A stretch of DNA of 64,000 nt, from the NCBI GenBank assembly GCA_030613055.1, contig JAUWMR010000013.1:22512-86511 (forward strand). The letters run 5' to 3'. The position numbers and the translations under genes are program-made. The DNA comes from Desulfobacteraceae bacterium (lineage in GTDB: Bacteria; Desulfobacterota; DSM-4660; Desulfatiglandales; Desulfatiglandaceae). The notes below the pieces were generated by a model, which was given only the letters and a program-made list of their open reading frames with translations, was not told the DNA's origin and did not search any database. This document shows positions 8,984 through 17,000 of this stretch, one piece after another. The number at the start of each line of letters is the position of its first letter. Within the stretch, counting starts at the first letter, position 1.

Positions 8984-9298
8984 ATGACAATCCAGGAAAT
9001 CCACGAACAATTAACAAATACACTAAGTAAGCTTGAACATGCTGATATAGATGATGACTTGAAACTTGATCTGGAAATATTGTATCTTCAACTCAAGAAG
9101 CAACTGCTTTTAGGTGGTTTTGATCCACTAAAGGAGCTTAACGCCGTAACTGTTGCAGATGTCTCCAAGCTACCGGAGCTGGTGGAGCAAGTCGATTCAG
9201 TGATCAGGGATGAAAAAAGGCGTGTGGAACTCATAAAGAAGATAATATCAACAGCGAAAATTGGCCTTAAAGCCGCCGGACTTCCGATCCCGTTATGA
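8984..9298 (+). CDS. Small hypothetical protein of the muramidase cluster
   Basis: The protein has 104 residues and no family I recognise. It is acidic and helical (residues 1-45), with a central hydrophobic stretch around KKQLLLGGF and a C-terminal helix ending in GLKAAGLPIPL. No signal peptide is visible. It starts 2 bp after the lipoprotein stop, which implies translational coupling, and the muramidase follows about 100 bp later. The C-terminal 20 residues are hydrophobic enough to interact with a membrane but too short to be a clear transmembrane segment. Confidence 0.65.
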   Translation: MTIQEIHEQLTNTLSKLEHADIDDDLKLDLEILYLQLKKQLLLGGFDPLKELNAVTVADVSKLPELVEQVDSVIRDEKRRVELIKKIISTAKIGLKAAGLPIPL

Positions 9299-9404
9299 GC
9301 AAACAGGTGAAGTTCGCAACTAAGCCGATTTCCTACCTTCCGGCTCGCATCGAAGTAAACGGCGGCTTTTTTCTTCATATTGGAAACACATGATGGGGTT
9401 TAAA

Positions 9405-9992
9405 ATGGCGAATTTTAATGATGCATTTGAAAAGACGGCGGCTATTGAAGGGGGATACATCTTTGACCCTGACGACGCGGGTGGTGAGACATACAAGGGT
9501 ATCTCACGGAGATTCAATCCCTTGTGGAAAGGTTGGGAAATAATTGACGATTTAAAACAGACTAACAGGAGAAAGAGGAAATTTGACAAGCTTTTTGAGC
9601 AGGACGAAATCCTTCAGGACAAAGTACGGTTGTCTTACAAGCAGCTTTACTGGGACAGATTCTGGGGTGACGAGATTCCGCAACAGGAAATAGCAGAGGA
9701 ACTGTTTGACACGGCCGTGAACATGGGGGTACATAGAGCCGTAGGCTTTCTGCAGGAGAGCCTGAATCTTCTAAACCGGAATCAGAAGAACTACAGAGAT
9801 ATTGTTCAAGATGGGCTTTTCGGTAGAAAGACACTAAAGGCATTAGAAGCCTATCTCAAGATTGATAAACTAATGTACCTGATCAAGATAATGAACATAC
9901 TGCAAGGGATGCATTACATCGAATATATGAGAAAAAATCCGGTTCAGGAAAAATACGCAAGAGGCTGGTTAAAGAGGGTAAAGATCAAATAA
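9405..9992 (+). CDS. Phage-type N-acetylmuramidase (GH108 + peptidoglycan-binding)
   Basis: The N-terminal half matches the glycoside hydrolase family 108 (ZliS-type lysozyme) pattern: FEKTAAIEGGY with the catalytic-type Glu near residue 15, then DPDDAGGETYKGIS. The C-terminal half has the usual GH108-linked peptidoglycan-binding region (VNMGVHRAVGFLQESLN ... VQDGLFGRKTLKAL). About 195 residues is normal for the family. Such enzymes cleave the glycan backbone of peptidoglycan and are common in phages and in bacterial secretion or release systems. No signal peptide is seen, so export would need a holin-like or other route. I start at 9405, which fits family length; an ATG at 9390 adds five residues. 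No capsid, tail or terminase gene is nearby, so this is not an intact prophage. Confidence 0.85.
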   Translation: MANFNDAFEKTAAIEGGYIFDPDDAGGETYKGISRRFNPLWKGWEIIDDLKQTNRRKRKFDKLFEQDEILQDKVRLSYKQLYWDRFWGDEIPQQEIAEELFDTAVNMGVHRAVGFLQESLNLLNRNQKNYRDIVQDGLFGRKTLKALEAYLKIDKLMYLIKIMNILQGMHYIEYMRKNPVQEKYARGWLKRVKIK

Positions 9993-10211
9993 ACGTATCT
10001 GCTCAATAAATCGTGGTACCCCCCTCACCCTAACTTATTATTTTTCCAGGAGGGGCTGAAAAAATGAACATCGAACATCGAACGTCCAATCACGCCAGGG
10101 CGTGAAACGTTGAAAGGGAAAAGGAGACCCAGAGATGGTTGAAATTTATTCAGCGAGTGCCTATAATTAATAAACCTTAACTACTAAATGATATGAATGT
10201 AACCTTATTTT

Positions 10212-10268
10212 CGTAGCGCAGAGGTTTAGCTCTGCCATTTTGTTGCAGGGCTAAAGCCCTGCGCTACG
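10212..10268. repeat. REP pair (two opposing REP units)
   Basis: The element starts CGTAGCGCAG and ends CTGCGCTACG, enclosing two stem-loops: one GAG/CTC variant and one GGG/CCC variant. It is the same family as the REP arrays at 51429-63542. Confidence 0.8.
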
Positions 10269-10520
10269 CTATGAGAGAGAATGTGTGCAAAAAGGTTACA
10301 CTCAAATGATATGTTACAGGAAACAGAAGAATTAATTAAGATTTTCGTTACGAGTATCAAAACGGCTGAAAAGAAACCACGACTTGGCGTGGTTGAATGT
10401 TCGGTATTGGGTATTTGTTTTTTTATTCGATGTTGGACGTTCATCTTTCAAAAATGAAATCTGTGAATGTTTGCAAAATAAGTTAGCGCTTATGGGAGGG
10501 TCGGGGTGGGGGTGAAAGCC

Positions 10521-10542
10521 CCTAAATATTGAGCTATTACGG
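10521..10542. repeat. AAATATTGAGC spacer motif, copy 1
   Basis: The CCTAAATATTGAGCTATTAC motif, ending directly at the GGAGGA Shine-Dalgarno of the gene at 10551. Relatives occur at 11681, 12997 and 28556. Confidence 0.5.
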
Positions 10543-10550
10543 AGGAAGCC

Positions 10551-11621
10551 ATGCAACTGGATATGCATTTTTACGGGGTTTACGCTTTGGCCCGTGCCGC
10601 GGGAATTAAGTCTGAAACCGCACAGACAATTGCCTATGCCTCTCAGTTTGTTGATGACTCTATTGATGATAAAGCCGTTTTGGTTTCAAACAGGAAGGCC
10701 ATTCTGCCCACTATGACCAGTCACAAGCCCCTTGACTATATGAATGCAATGCCCGGCGATCAGTGGAAGGTCTGGGTCCCGTTTCATTTTCTGCCGGGCA
10801 ATATGCCCAAAAACGGTGATTTTGTCCGGAGAATGACATGTCGAAAAAACAGCGCGCCCGCGAAAAAAATGATAGAAGACAGCCTCGACGCCGTTAATGA
10901 AAAATATTGGCCGCACATTGTCGGCATTACAGCTCATGTATTTGCGGACACCTTTTCACATTTTGGGTTTGTCGGCTTTGCTCACGAACGCAATAAGGCG
11001 ATACGTGGCTCCATAAAAGCCTCGAAAAAACACTCTTCAAACATCCGCAGGTATATCAAGTCAAAATTTGATGATTTCAAAACCAGATTCATGGGCAATT
11101 TTGCGGAGATAGTACCTGTCGGACACGGCAGTGTGGGAACGTATCCTGACCGGCCCTACCTGGAATGGAGTTATAAATATGAAACAGGTCGCCATCCGAA
11201 AGGTGATACGGAGAGGGACAATACCTTGAACTTTTTTAACGGGTGTAAGGAACTGTATTCATATTTCGCAAGATTTGCGCAATTGAGCCCGGATGACCGT
11301 GAACCCAATGGCGCAGTTCAATGGAACAATATTTCTCAGACTGTCAAGTCAATTCTCAGAACAGAAGGGCCCAAAGAAGATAGAATAAAACAGTGGAAGA
11401 CCCATATCACGGCAGGTGACTTTTGTCTTGATGTCACATCCTTTGACAGGGATATTGAATATGTGAAAGGACTCTGGCGGCCAAGTCGGGCTGATTATGA
11501 GAGTGGAGGCGAAAGAAATATTGAGCAAACAGATTCATGTCGATTTATTCGAGCTGCATGGAGGCACAGGGAATACGTATTGCACGAGTTATTACCCGAT
11601 ATCGGGCTGATTGTTTATTGA
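10551..11621 (+). CDS. DUF6765-like protein
   Basis: The protein has 356 residues. Its N-terminus (QLDMHFYGVYALARAAGI ... AQTIAYASQFVDDSIDD) matches my recollection of the uncharacterised DUF6765 family, in which conserved His and Asp residues suggest a metal site. Further conserved-looking His clusters are HIVGITAHVFADTFSHFGF (about 122-140) and a C-terminal HREYVLHELLPDIG. This pattern recalls HD-like or zinc-dependent phospholipase C folds, but catalytic activity is unproven. No signal peptide is visible. It has a perfect GGAGGA Shine-Dalgarno. It lies between a muramidase and an amidohydrolase on the same strand, but separated by a 560-bp repeat-rich spacer, so it may have its own promoter. 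Confidence 0.75.
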   Translation: MQLDMHFYGVYALARAAGIKSETAQTIAYASQFVDDSIDDKAVLVSNRKAILPTMTSHKPLDYMNAMPGDQWKVWVPFHFLPGNMPKNGDFVRRMTCRKNSAPAKKMIEDSLDAVNEKYWPHIVGITAHVFADTFSHFGFVGFAHERNKAIRGSIKASKKHSSNIRRYIKSKFDDFKTRFMGNFAEIVPVGHGSVGTYPDRPYLEWSYKYETGRHPKGDTERDNTLNFFNGCKELYSYFARFAQLSPDDREPNGAVQWNNISQTVKSILRTEGPKEDRIKQWKTHITAGDFCLDVTSFDRDIEYVKGLWRPSRADYESGGERNIEQTDSCRFIRAAWRHREYVLHELLPDIGLIVY

Positions 11622-11680
11622 TAATTGGAAATTGGATATTTTTGTACTCTGTCTCTTCGTGTCCTTCTTGGTAAATTATA

Positions 11681-11702
11681 CCCCGAAATATTGAGCTGTT
11701 AC
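11681..11702. repeat. AAATATTGAGC spacer motif, copy 2
   Basis: The motif CGAAATATTGAGCTGTTAC ends 18 bp before the amidohydrolase start. The sequence just upstream (about 11605-11680) also resembles 28446-28555, so the motif is the end of a longer dispersed repeat. Confidence 0.5.
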
Positions 11703-11719
11703 ATACTAGAGGTTGAAAA

Positions 11720-12952
11720 ATGAGAATAGATTGCCATTGCCATATCTTTGATAACGACTGTGTCCCCCTTTCAGGTATGCTGGCAAGCCGTTTTGGGGTA
11801 GCGGTAGGTAAGCGGGCGGCCAAACTGATTAGTGACCTGAAAGGAGGTCGATTAGATGGGTCGTTGCGGGACTATTTTCGGGAAGTTTCCATCGACCCCG
11901 GTGCAGTACTTAATTCAATGATCGATCCGCAGGAGAAGGATAATTTTCTTTTTATCCTTAAACATCTAAGCAATTTTCCCGCATTCCTTAAGATCGGAGC
12001 CATGGACATGCCGTGGATACTCAACAGGATGAAACACGATTCGCCAGGGGTAGATATCTGGGTCCCGCTTATGATGGACATGACCCATGCTTATCCGGGC
12101 AGTCAACCTGCCATTAGCTTTGAGACCCAGCGGGAGGTCATGACCCGTTTGACCCTTGAGGCTAAAGGCCGGGTCATGCCATTTTTTGCATTCGATCCAA
12201 GGTCCGGGCCGGCCGATCCTGTTGAAAAGGCAAAGACAGCCATTGAGACCCAGGGATTTGTTGGAATAAAGCTCTACCCACCATTGGGATATAAGCCTGT
12301 GGGCAATGATGATCCAAAGGTGGAAGATGCCCTGATGAGACTCTACCGTTATTGCTGCAGCAATGAAAATAACCTGATACCCATTACGGTCCATTGCAGT
12401 TGGAGTGCAGGCGTATATTCCAACGAACACGTGCCAGGGGTCACCCATATCAAGACATATTACAGAAACTTTGCCCGGCCGTCATACTGGAGAAATGTGC
12501 TTCAAAAATTTCCCAAACTCAAACTTAACCTGGCCCACTTCGGTGGTTTAGGTGAATGGGAGGCGTTGTCAAAGGGTAATGCGCCACGTGAAAACTGGGT
12601 GGAGCCCATTCTCGGGCTTATAAAAGACCATGACAATGTATACACGGATCTTTCTTATCATGGAATTCCGACTACAGACCTTGCGGAAGGTTATAAAAGA
12701 GTCTTAATTGAAAGGATAAATGGGCTTGAGCACAAAGTGCTTCTTGGAAGCGATTGGTACATGTCCAGGATGCAGTGCACGCTTGATGATTACTGGAAGG
12801 GTTTTGAAACGCTGCTCTCTGACCTCTTCTACAAAATGACCGGAGAAAATGCTATTGCCTTTCTCAAGTCAGAAGCAACAACGAAGTTTTTCCCACGCTT
12901 CTTTTACTCAAATCAGAGTATGATTTTGGATCAGTATCAAAATTTATTTTAA
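11720..12952 (+). CDS. Amidohydrolase-superfamily metal-dependent hydrolase
   Basis: The protein has 410 residues of the amidohydrolase-2 type TIM barrel. The metal-binding His-x-His is at residues 6-8 (DCHCHIF). Further expected elements are IKLYPPLG, the His in ITVHCSWSAG, the His in LNLAHFGGLGEW, and the terminal-strand Asp in VLLGSDWY. Relatives hydrolyse or decarboxylate small molecules; the substrate is unknown. There is no signal peptide, so it is cytoplasmic. An AGAGGTTGAAAA Shine-Dalgarno precedes the ATG. It is the last gene before double-dyad copy 3 and lies 98 bp after the DUF6765-like gene. Confidence 0.85.
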   Translation: MRIDCHCHIFDNDCVPLSGMLASRFGVAVGKRAAKLISDLKGGRLDGSLRDYFREVSIDPGAVLNSMIDPQEKDNFLFILKHLSNFPAFLKIGAMDMPWILNRMKHDSPGVDIWVPLMMDMTHAYPGSQPAISFETQREVMTRLTLEAKGRVMPFFAFDPRSGPADPVEKAKTAIETQGFVGIKLYPPLGYKPVGNDDPKVEDALMRLYRYCCSNENNLIPITVHCSWSAGVYSNEHVPGVTHIKTYYRNFARPSYWRNVLQKFPKLKLNLAHFGGLGEWEALSKGNAPRENWVEPILGLIKDHDNVYTDLSYHGIPTTDLAEGYKRVLIERINGLEHKVLLGSDWYMSRMQCTLDDYWKGFETLLSDLFYKMTGENAIAFLKSEATTKFFPRFFYSNQSMILDQYQNLF

Positions 12953-12996
12953 GATTGATTCCCTCTCCTCTGATTTTGGCCCTTACCATTTGATCT

Positions 12997-13020
12997 CCCC
13001 TAAATATTGAGCAGATACGG
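12997..13020. repeat. AAATATTGAGC spacer motif, copy 3
   Basis: CCTAAATATTGAGCAGATACGG directly abuts double-dyad copy 3, which begins at 13026. Confidence 0.5.
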
Positions 13021-13025
13021 ATAAG

Positions 13026-13064
13026 TGCACAGAAAAATGTGCATCATGCACAATATTTTGTGCA
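13026..13064. promoter_or_regulatory. Double-dyad operator, copy 3
   Basis: TGCACA-N6-TGTGCA at 13026-13043 and 13047-13064, with a 3-bp gap and 21-bp centre spacing. It is 52 bp upstream of the best sigma54 promoter in the window. Confidence 0.8.
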
Positions 13065-13115
13065 TGGATGGGCCATGGTTTTAAAGATATTTAATAAAAT
13101 CAATATGTTAGAGAA

Positions 13116-13131
13116 TGGCATGAGAATTGCT
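13116..13131 (+). promoter_or_regulatory. Sigma54 (-24/-12) promoter of the receiver gene
   Basis: TGGCAT-GAGAA-TTGCT matches the sigma54 consensus TGGCAC-N5-TTGCW at all but one position, with correct spacing. The dyad pair centre is about 95 bp upstream of the predicted start site, a typical enhancer distance for NtrC-type activators. Confidence 0.75.
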
Positions 13132-13246
13132 GTAATGGTATTGTTCACAACTGGTTAAAAGACCCGAGTAAACCTGGTCTCCCATCTGTTTTGGGGTTAA
13201 CAGGAAAATAAAATGGAATTGTGGATATGTATAGTGAAAGGGGTAA

Positions 13247-13702
13247 ATGGACAATTTAAATAGCAGTCAGCCTGTAGTCGAGGCAAAGAGCACAATACAA
13301 GGGCCAGAGCGTGAAGACAGCTATGAATTTTACATGGGAAAAGAGACCCTGCTCCTTGTGGATGATGAAAATATGATTCTTGGCGTTGGCAGTGAGATGC
13401 TTAAAGAATTAGGTTATGTAGTCCTGATAGCAAGAAACGGAAAAGAGGCCGTTGAAATATACAGGACAAATCAGGGCAAAATTAATATGGTCATCCTGGA
13501 TATGATCATGCCGGGCATGGGAGGAGGGGAGACCTACGACAAGATTAAGGAAATAAATCCCAATATTAAGGTGTTGCTTACAAGTGGTTACGATATCGAT
13601 GGAGAGGCAACCGAGATATTAGGGCGGGGTTGCACCGGCTTTATTCAAAAACCATTTGATATGAAGATGCTGTCGCAAAAGTTGAGAGAGATCCTCGATT
13701 AG
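13247..13702 (+). CDS. Single-domain response regulator (CheY-like receiver)
   Basis: The protein has 151 residues: about 35 residues of unstructured N-terminus and then one receiver domain. Key elements are DDEN (acidic pocket), VILDMIMPGMGG with the phospho-acceptor Asp, LLTSGYD and IQKPFD with the conserved Lys. No output domain is present, so it acts by protein contact or phosphorelay. Its stop codon directly abuts that of the convergent CheA gene (13703), with no gap. Expression from the sigma54 promoter at 13116 with the dyad at 13026 would link this protein to the activator at 4739. It may be the missing CheY of the neighbouring chemosensory genes; that is inference from position. Confidence 0.9.
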   Translation: MDNLNSSQPVVEAKSTIQGPEREDSYEFYMGKETLLLVDDENMILGVGSEMLKELGYVVLIARNGKEAVEIYRTNQGKINMVILDMIMPGMGGGETYDKIKEINPNIKVLLTSGYDIDGEATEILGRGCTGFIQKPFDMKMLSQKLREILD

Positions 13703-15277
13703 TCATGGAAGGCTTTCAATGTCAAGGAGTATGGATATTTCTCCGTTTTCCATGATTCCAACTCCGGAGAAGAGTTTCGATTTACCTAACAGTTCGCCTA
13801 CGGGCATGACCATCATCTGCCTGTTGCCGATAATGTCGCCCACTAATATTTTAAGCTCTCCTCCATTATCGCTCTTTATATGTTTTTCTCCGGGATGCCT
13901 GATTGTAAGGATATGATGCTGATTTTTCAGGTTATTTTTTATGCCCAGTATTCCTTTTAGATCGTAGTAAGAGTTATTGTCATCGGGAGAAATACTATCA
14001 GTCTGTTCGATGGACATAACGTTTAGTGTAGGAATTGAGAGGATATAATCACCTAAATGAAAGGTTATCGTGTAGATTATTGAAAGGGTGACCGGCAGTT
14101 TTATTGTGAATTCGGTTCCTTTTGAGGCCTCCGAACTAATTGTCAGGGCCCCACCTAAATACTCTATGGCCTGTGAGACAACGTTCATCCCTATACCTCT
14201 GCCGGCCATATCTGAGGTGGTTACAGCCGAAGAAAAGTCAGGGCTGAGAATTGTATCGAACAATTCTTCTTGAGACATCCGGGCAATCTCATCCTCGCGT
14301 AAAGATTTCTTATCACTGAGATATTTAGCAATGGCCACCCTGTCAATGCCCCTGCCGTCATCGCTTAATTTGATGGTAAGGCTGTCTCCTTTACGGGTAG
14401 CCTCTAAGGTGATTTTGCCCACAGGGCTTTTTCCCAGCTCTTCACGTTCCTTTGGCGACTCGATTCCATGGGCGATACAATTTCTGAAGATATGAACGAA
14501 AGGTTCCCTGAGACGCTCAAATAAGGTAATGTCTGCTTCCAGTTGGCCTCCTATGACCTCGAAATCTATCTCCTTTTCATTTTCCTTAGCCAGATTTCTA
14601 ATTGTCTTGACAAAGATATCTGCAAAGTCTGTCACTGAAACAAGACGTAACTGAGCCAGACGAAAATGGAGCCCCTTCAACATGGATGTGTAATCGTCGA
14701 TCCAGTTTCTGAGACCCCCTGATATTTGTTCAAGTGAGAGAGGCGGCAGGGACTTTTCCAGGAGCATAATTTCCTGGGATAGGCCAAGGAGCTCCTCAAT
14801 CAGGGAATATTTCACACGTACATAATCAATATTCTCAGCGCGAGGATGGATATGTGTTGGAAGGGATTTCTTGCGATTGCGCCCACTTGCATCTTGCTCA
14901 GGGCCTTTTCTGAATTGAGAAATCAGGGAATCGTACCACCTCTGGTCTTCAGCGGTACTGATTTCCCCCATTTGCGCCACTAAAAGCCTGAGCAGGTCTC
15001 CACCCTGGAAAATAGACTGGATAGCGCCTGGGGTAGCATCAATTGTACCCTGCTGAAACTCTTTGCACCAGTTTTCAACAGCATGGCTTAAGACGGAAAT
15101 TTTTTCCAGGCTGAGTGCCTTGGCCATCCCCTTTATAGAGTGTACCTTACCGTGAATATCCGCCCACAATCCTAAATCGGAAGGATTTTTTTCAACCCTC
15201 ATCAAGAGCCTGTCAAGTTCCTTAAGGTATTTATCAGACTCCTGGCTGAATATCTTTTGGTATTTCTGAAGGTCCAT
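13703..15277 (-). CDS. cheA: CheA-type chemosensory histidine kinase
   Basis: The protein has 524 residues, shorter than enteric CheA. The Hpt (P1) domain has the phospho-accepting His46 in VHSIKGMA. A short linker leads directly to a dimerisation helix pair (about 155-225), with no recognisable P2 domain for CheY/CheB docking. The ATPase domain shows the N-box IFRNCIAHGIESPKE, DDGRGID (G1) and GRGIGM (G2). A CheW-like P5 domain (about 395-524) would join MCP arrays. The start overlaps the end of the cheW gene by 44 bp. Neighbours cheW, an MCP and receiver proteins form a compact set without cheR or cheB. This should be a non-flagellar, possibly pilus or polarity-linked, pathway. Confidence 0.92.
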   Translation of the reverse strand: MDLQKYQKIFSQESDKYLKELDRLLMRVEKNPSDLGLWADIHGKVHSIKGMAKALSLEKISVLSHAVENWCKEFQQGTIDATPGAIQSIFQGGDLLRLLVAQMGEISTAEDQRWYDSLISQFRKGPEQDASGRNRKKSLPTHIHPRAENIDYVRVKYSLIEELLGLSQEIMLLEKSLPPLSLEQISGGLRNWIDDYTSMLKGLHFRLAQLRLVSVTDFADIFVKTIRNLAKENEKEIDFEVIGGQLEADITLFERLREPFVHIFRNCIAHGIESPKEREELGKSPVGKITLEATRKGDSLTIKLSDDGRGIDRVAIAKYLSDKKSLREDEIARMSQEELFDTILSPDFSSAVTTSDMAGRGIGMNVVSQAIEYLGGALTISSEASKGTEFTIKLPVTLSIIYTITFHLGDYILSIPTLNVMSIEQTDSISPDDNNSYYDLKGILGIKNNLKNQHHILTIRHPGEKHIKSDNGGELKILVGDIIGNRQMMVMPVGELLGKSKLFSGVGIMENGEISILLDIESLP

Positions 15278-15662
15278 AAGTGAGTGCCAGTAATTTAGCC
15301 CAGATCTGTTCAGGGGTTACACGGCGGACAGTGTATTTTCCCTCAACATTAACAGTATCTGTATCCTTTCCATCCTCGATCCATAAAAGCCCTATGATTT
15401 TCCCGGGTACCATAGCCAGCTTTTTGTCAGACCATTTCAAGAGCATAATCCGGATATTTGCATCAAATTTGGATTTTCCGTTTGTCAGCAGGCCTGCAAT
15501 ATCGATGACGTCAAACAACTCCCCCCTGTAATATATCAGGCCGAGGTGAAGTGGGGGTGTAAGGGGAGCCCGGGTGATCTTAACGTCCTCTATAACACGG
15601 TAGATATAACGGGCGTCTATTCCAAAGTATTCATCTGCTGCCTTAAACGTAAATAGTTCCAT
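15234..15662 (-). CDS. cheW: CheW-like adaptor
   Basis: The protein has 142 residues with a CheW beta-barrel pattern: ELFTFKAADEYFGIDARYIYRVIE, then LIYYRGELFDVIDIAGLL and IRIMLLKWSDKKLAMVPGKIIGL. It would bridge the MCP at 15699 and CheA at 13703. The gene end overlaps the CheA start by 44 bp, so the two are translationally coupled. It follows the MCP by 36 bp on the same strand. The C-terminal extension (about residues 120-142, rich in Pro) lies in the overlap and may be free to drift. Confidence 0.85.
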   Translation of the reverse strand: MELFTFKAADEYFGIDARYIYRVIEDVKITRAPLTPPLHLGLIYYRGELFDVIDIAGLLTNGKSKFDANIRIMLLKWSDKKLAMVPGKIIGLLWIEDGKDTDTVNVEGKYTVRRVTPEQIWAKLLALTYGPSEIPKDIQPGV

Positions 15663-15698
15663 TATTCCAATTGCGGAGCGAAGCGAAGCTAAGTTTAA

Positions 15699-17000
15699 TC
15701 AAGTGGCGTTTTGTTTTGGATTGTCAATCTGAATAGAGTTTTGCTCCCTCTTGAGTTTGAAGTGCCGTTGTGTTTCCATCATCTTCTCAGAAAGGGAGTT
15801 CAATGCTTTCATAGCTTTTACCATATTGATCATATCTTCTTTTTGGTTTCTGGTTGCCACAGTGGTTTTTTGGGTTGAGACGAAATTTTTATTGGCAAGT
15901 CGCGATAGTTCCTGGAAATGGCTTGAAAGGCTTCTTATCTGTTTTACCTGTTTGGCGGTGACATCCTCAACCCCTTTTATAGCTGTAAAAATATTTTTTA
16001 CACCTGTCAATGTTTCACTAAATGTGCTTACTATACTGTGAATAGTTTCGCGCCCCTGGTTAATACCATCCTGGCTTTTCTTCAGGGCCACAATAACATC
16101 CTGATTATCTTCAAGGATGTCGTCCACCATTTTCTTGATGTCCCCTGATGACCGTTTGGAGTTTTCAGCCATATTTCTTATTTCATCGGCAACAATGGCG
16201 AATCCTTTTCCTGTTTCACCGGCCCTTGTTGCTTCTATGGAAGCATTTAGGGAGAGAAGGTCGGTCTTTTGAGCTATATCATCCATTACGTTGATTACCA
16301 TCTTGATTTTTTCTATCTTGTTAGCTAACCGGAACATAGGTTGAGTATAATCGGCCATCTGCTTTAGAACGTTGTCTAAATGACTGACGGTTTCACGTGC
16401 CTTTGCTTCCCCTGCTTCAGACTTAAGGCGTGCCTCATTGACTTGGGCAACCGTTTCCGATGACTGCCTGACCATCTCATCCATTTCATTTAACGCGTTG
16501 TCCAGGGTGATAGAGGTCTTTTGCACAATAAGAGTCTGAGCTTCCGATCCACTGGCTATAGTTTTTGCTGACCGGTCTATTTCTGCGCTGTTTGTCACAA
16601 CTTTTTTAACTAACACTGTAAGGTTCGAGTTGGTTTGCTGTATACGAACCGAAACGTTCCTCATGTCGGATATCATACTCCTGAGTTCATCTACCATTAT
16701 GGCAAATATCTCCTCAAGATCGCGGATTTCATCCTGTGATAACAGGAGAATATCCCTGGACAGATCTCCGCGGCTGATCTCCCTTGCAACATCACTGAGG
16801 ATATTGAGTCTATTAACAAGTGATTTTGAAAAAATACCCCCCAAAATAATGCCTGCAGCTAGAGCAAATACTGTAGAAATGGCCTGTGCGAGAAAATAAT
16901 CCGTTGTCACGCGGTTGACGACTCCAACCACAGTCATAACGATCAGCAGCAGTCCTAAAAAACTAAGGATCAGCTTATCCTTTATGCTTGTTCTGTTCAT
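15699..17000 (-). CDS. Methyl-accepting chemotaxis protein without periplasmic sensor
   Basis: The protein has 433 residues. Two transmembrane segments (about 9-28 and 36-56) are separated by only about seven residues, so there is no extracytoplasmic ligand domain. A HAMP domain follows (about 57-110), then a long coiled coil with the MCP hairpin tip (TDLLSLNASIEATRAGE, about 246-262) that binds CheA and CheW. Signals must come from the membrane, from the HAMP or from a partner protein. The upstream receiver-PAS gene overlaps by 1 bp (ATGA-type coupling), so it is the natural candidate partner. No CheR pentapeptide is visible at the C-terminus. Confidence 0.92.
   Translation of the reverse strand: MNRTSIKDKLILSFLGLLLIVMTVVGVVNRVTTDYFLAQAISTVFALAAGIILGGIFSKSLVNRLNILSDVAREISRGDLSRDILLLSQDEIRDLEEIFAIMVDELRSMISDMRNVSVRIQQTNSNLTVLVKKVVTNSAEIDRSAKTIASGSEAQTLIVQKTSITLDNALNEMDEMVRQSSETVAQVNEARLKSEAGEAKARETVSHLDNVLKQMADYTQPMFRLANKIEKIKMVINVMDDIAQKTDLLSLNASIEATRAGETGKGFAIVADEIRNMAENSKRSSGDIKKMVDDILEDNQDVIVALKKSQDGINQGRETIHSIVSTFSETLTGVKNIFTAIKGVEDVTAKQVKQIRSLSSHFQELSRLANKNFVSTQKTTVATRNQKEDMINMVKAMKALNSLSEKMMETQRHFKLKREQNSIQIDNPKQNAT

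Larger units (their letters stand above)
9993..10550. other. Repeat-rich spacer between muramidase and DUF6765-like gene
   Basis: This holds a full REP pair (10212-10268), short repeats of the ACATCGAACATCGAACGTCC type near 10070 with an inverted partner near 10420-10445, and a copy of the AAATATTGAGC motif (10521-10542). Open frames across it on the minus strand are REP-derived and not genes. Confidence 0.5.

Noticed and set aside
9405..9992. Intact prophage suggested by the GH108 muramidase
   Set aside because: No capsid, portal, terminase, tail or integrase gene is within the window, and the neighbours are not phage proteins.
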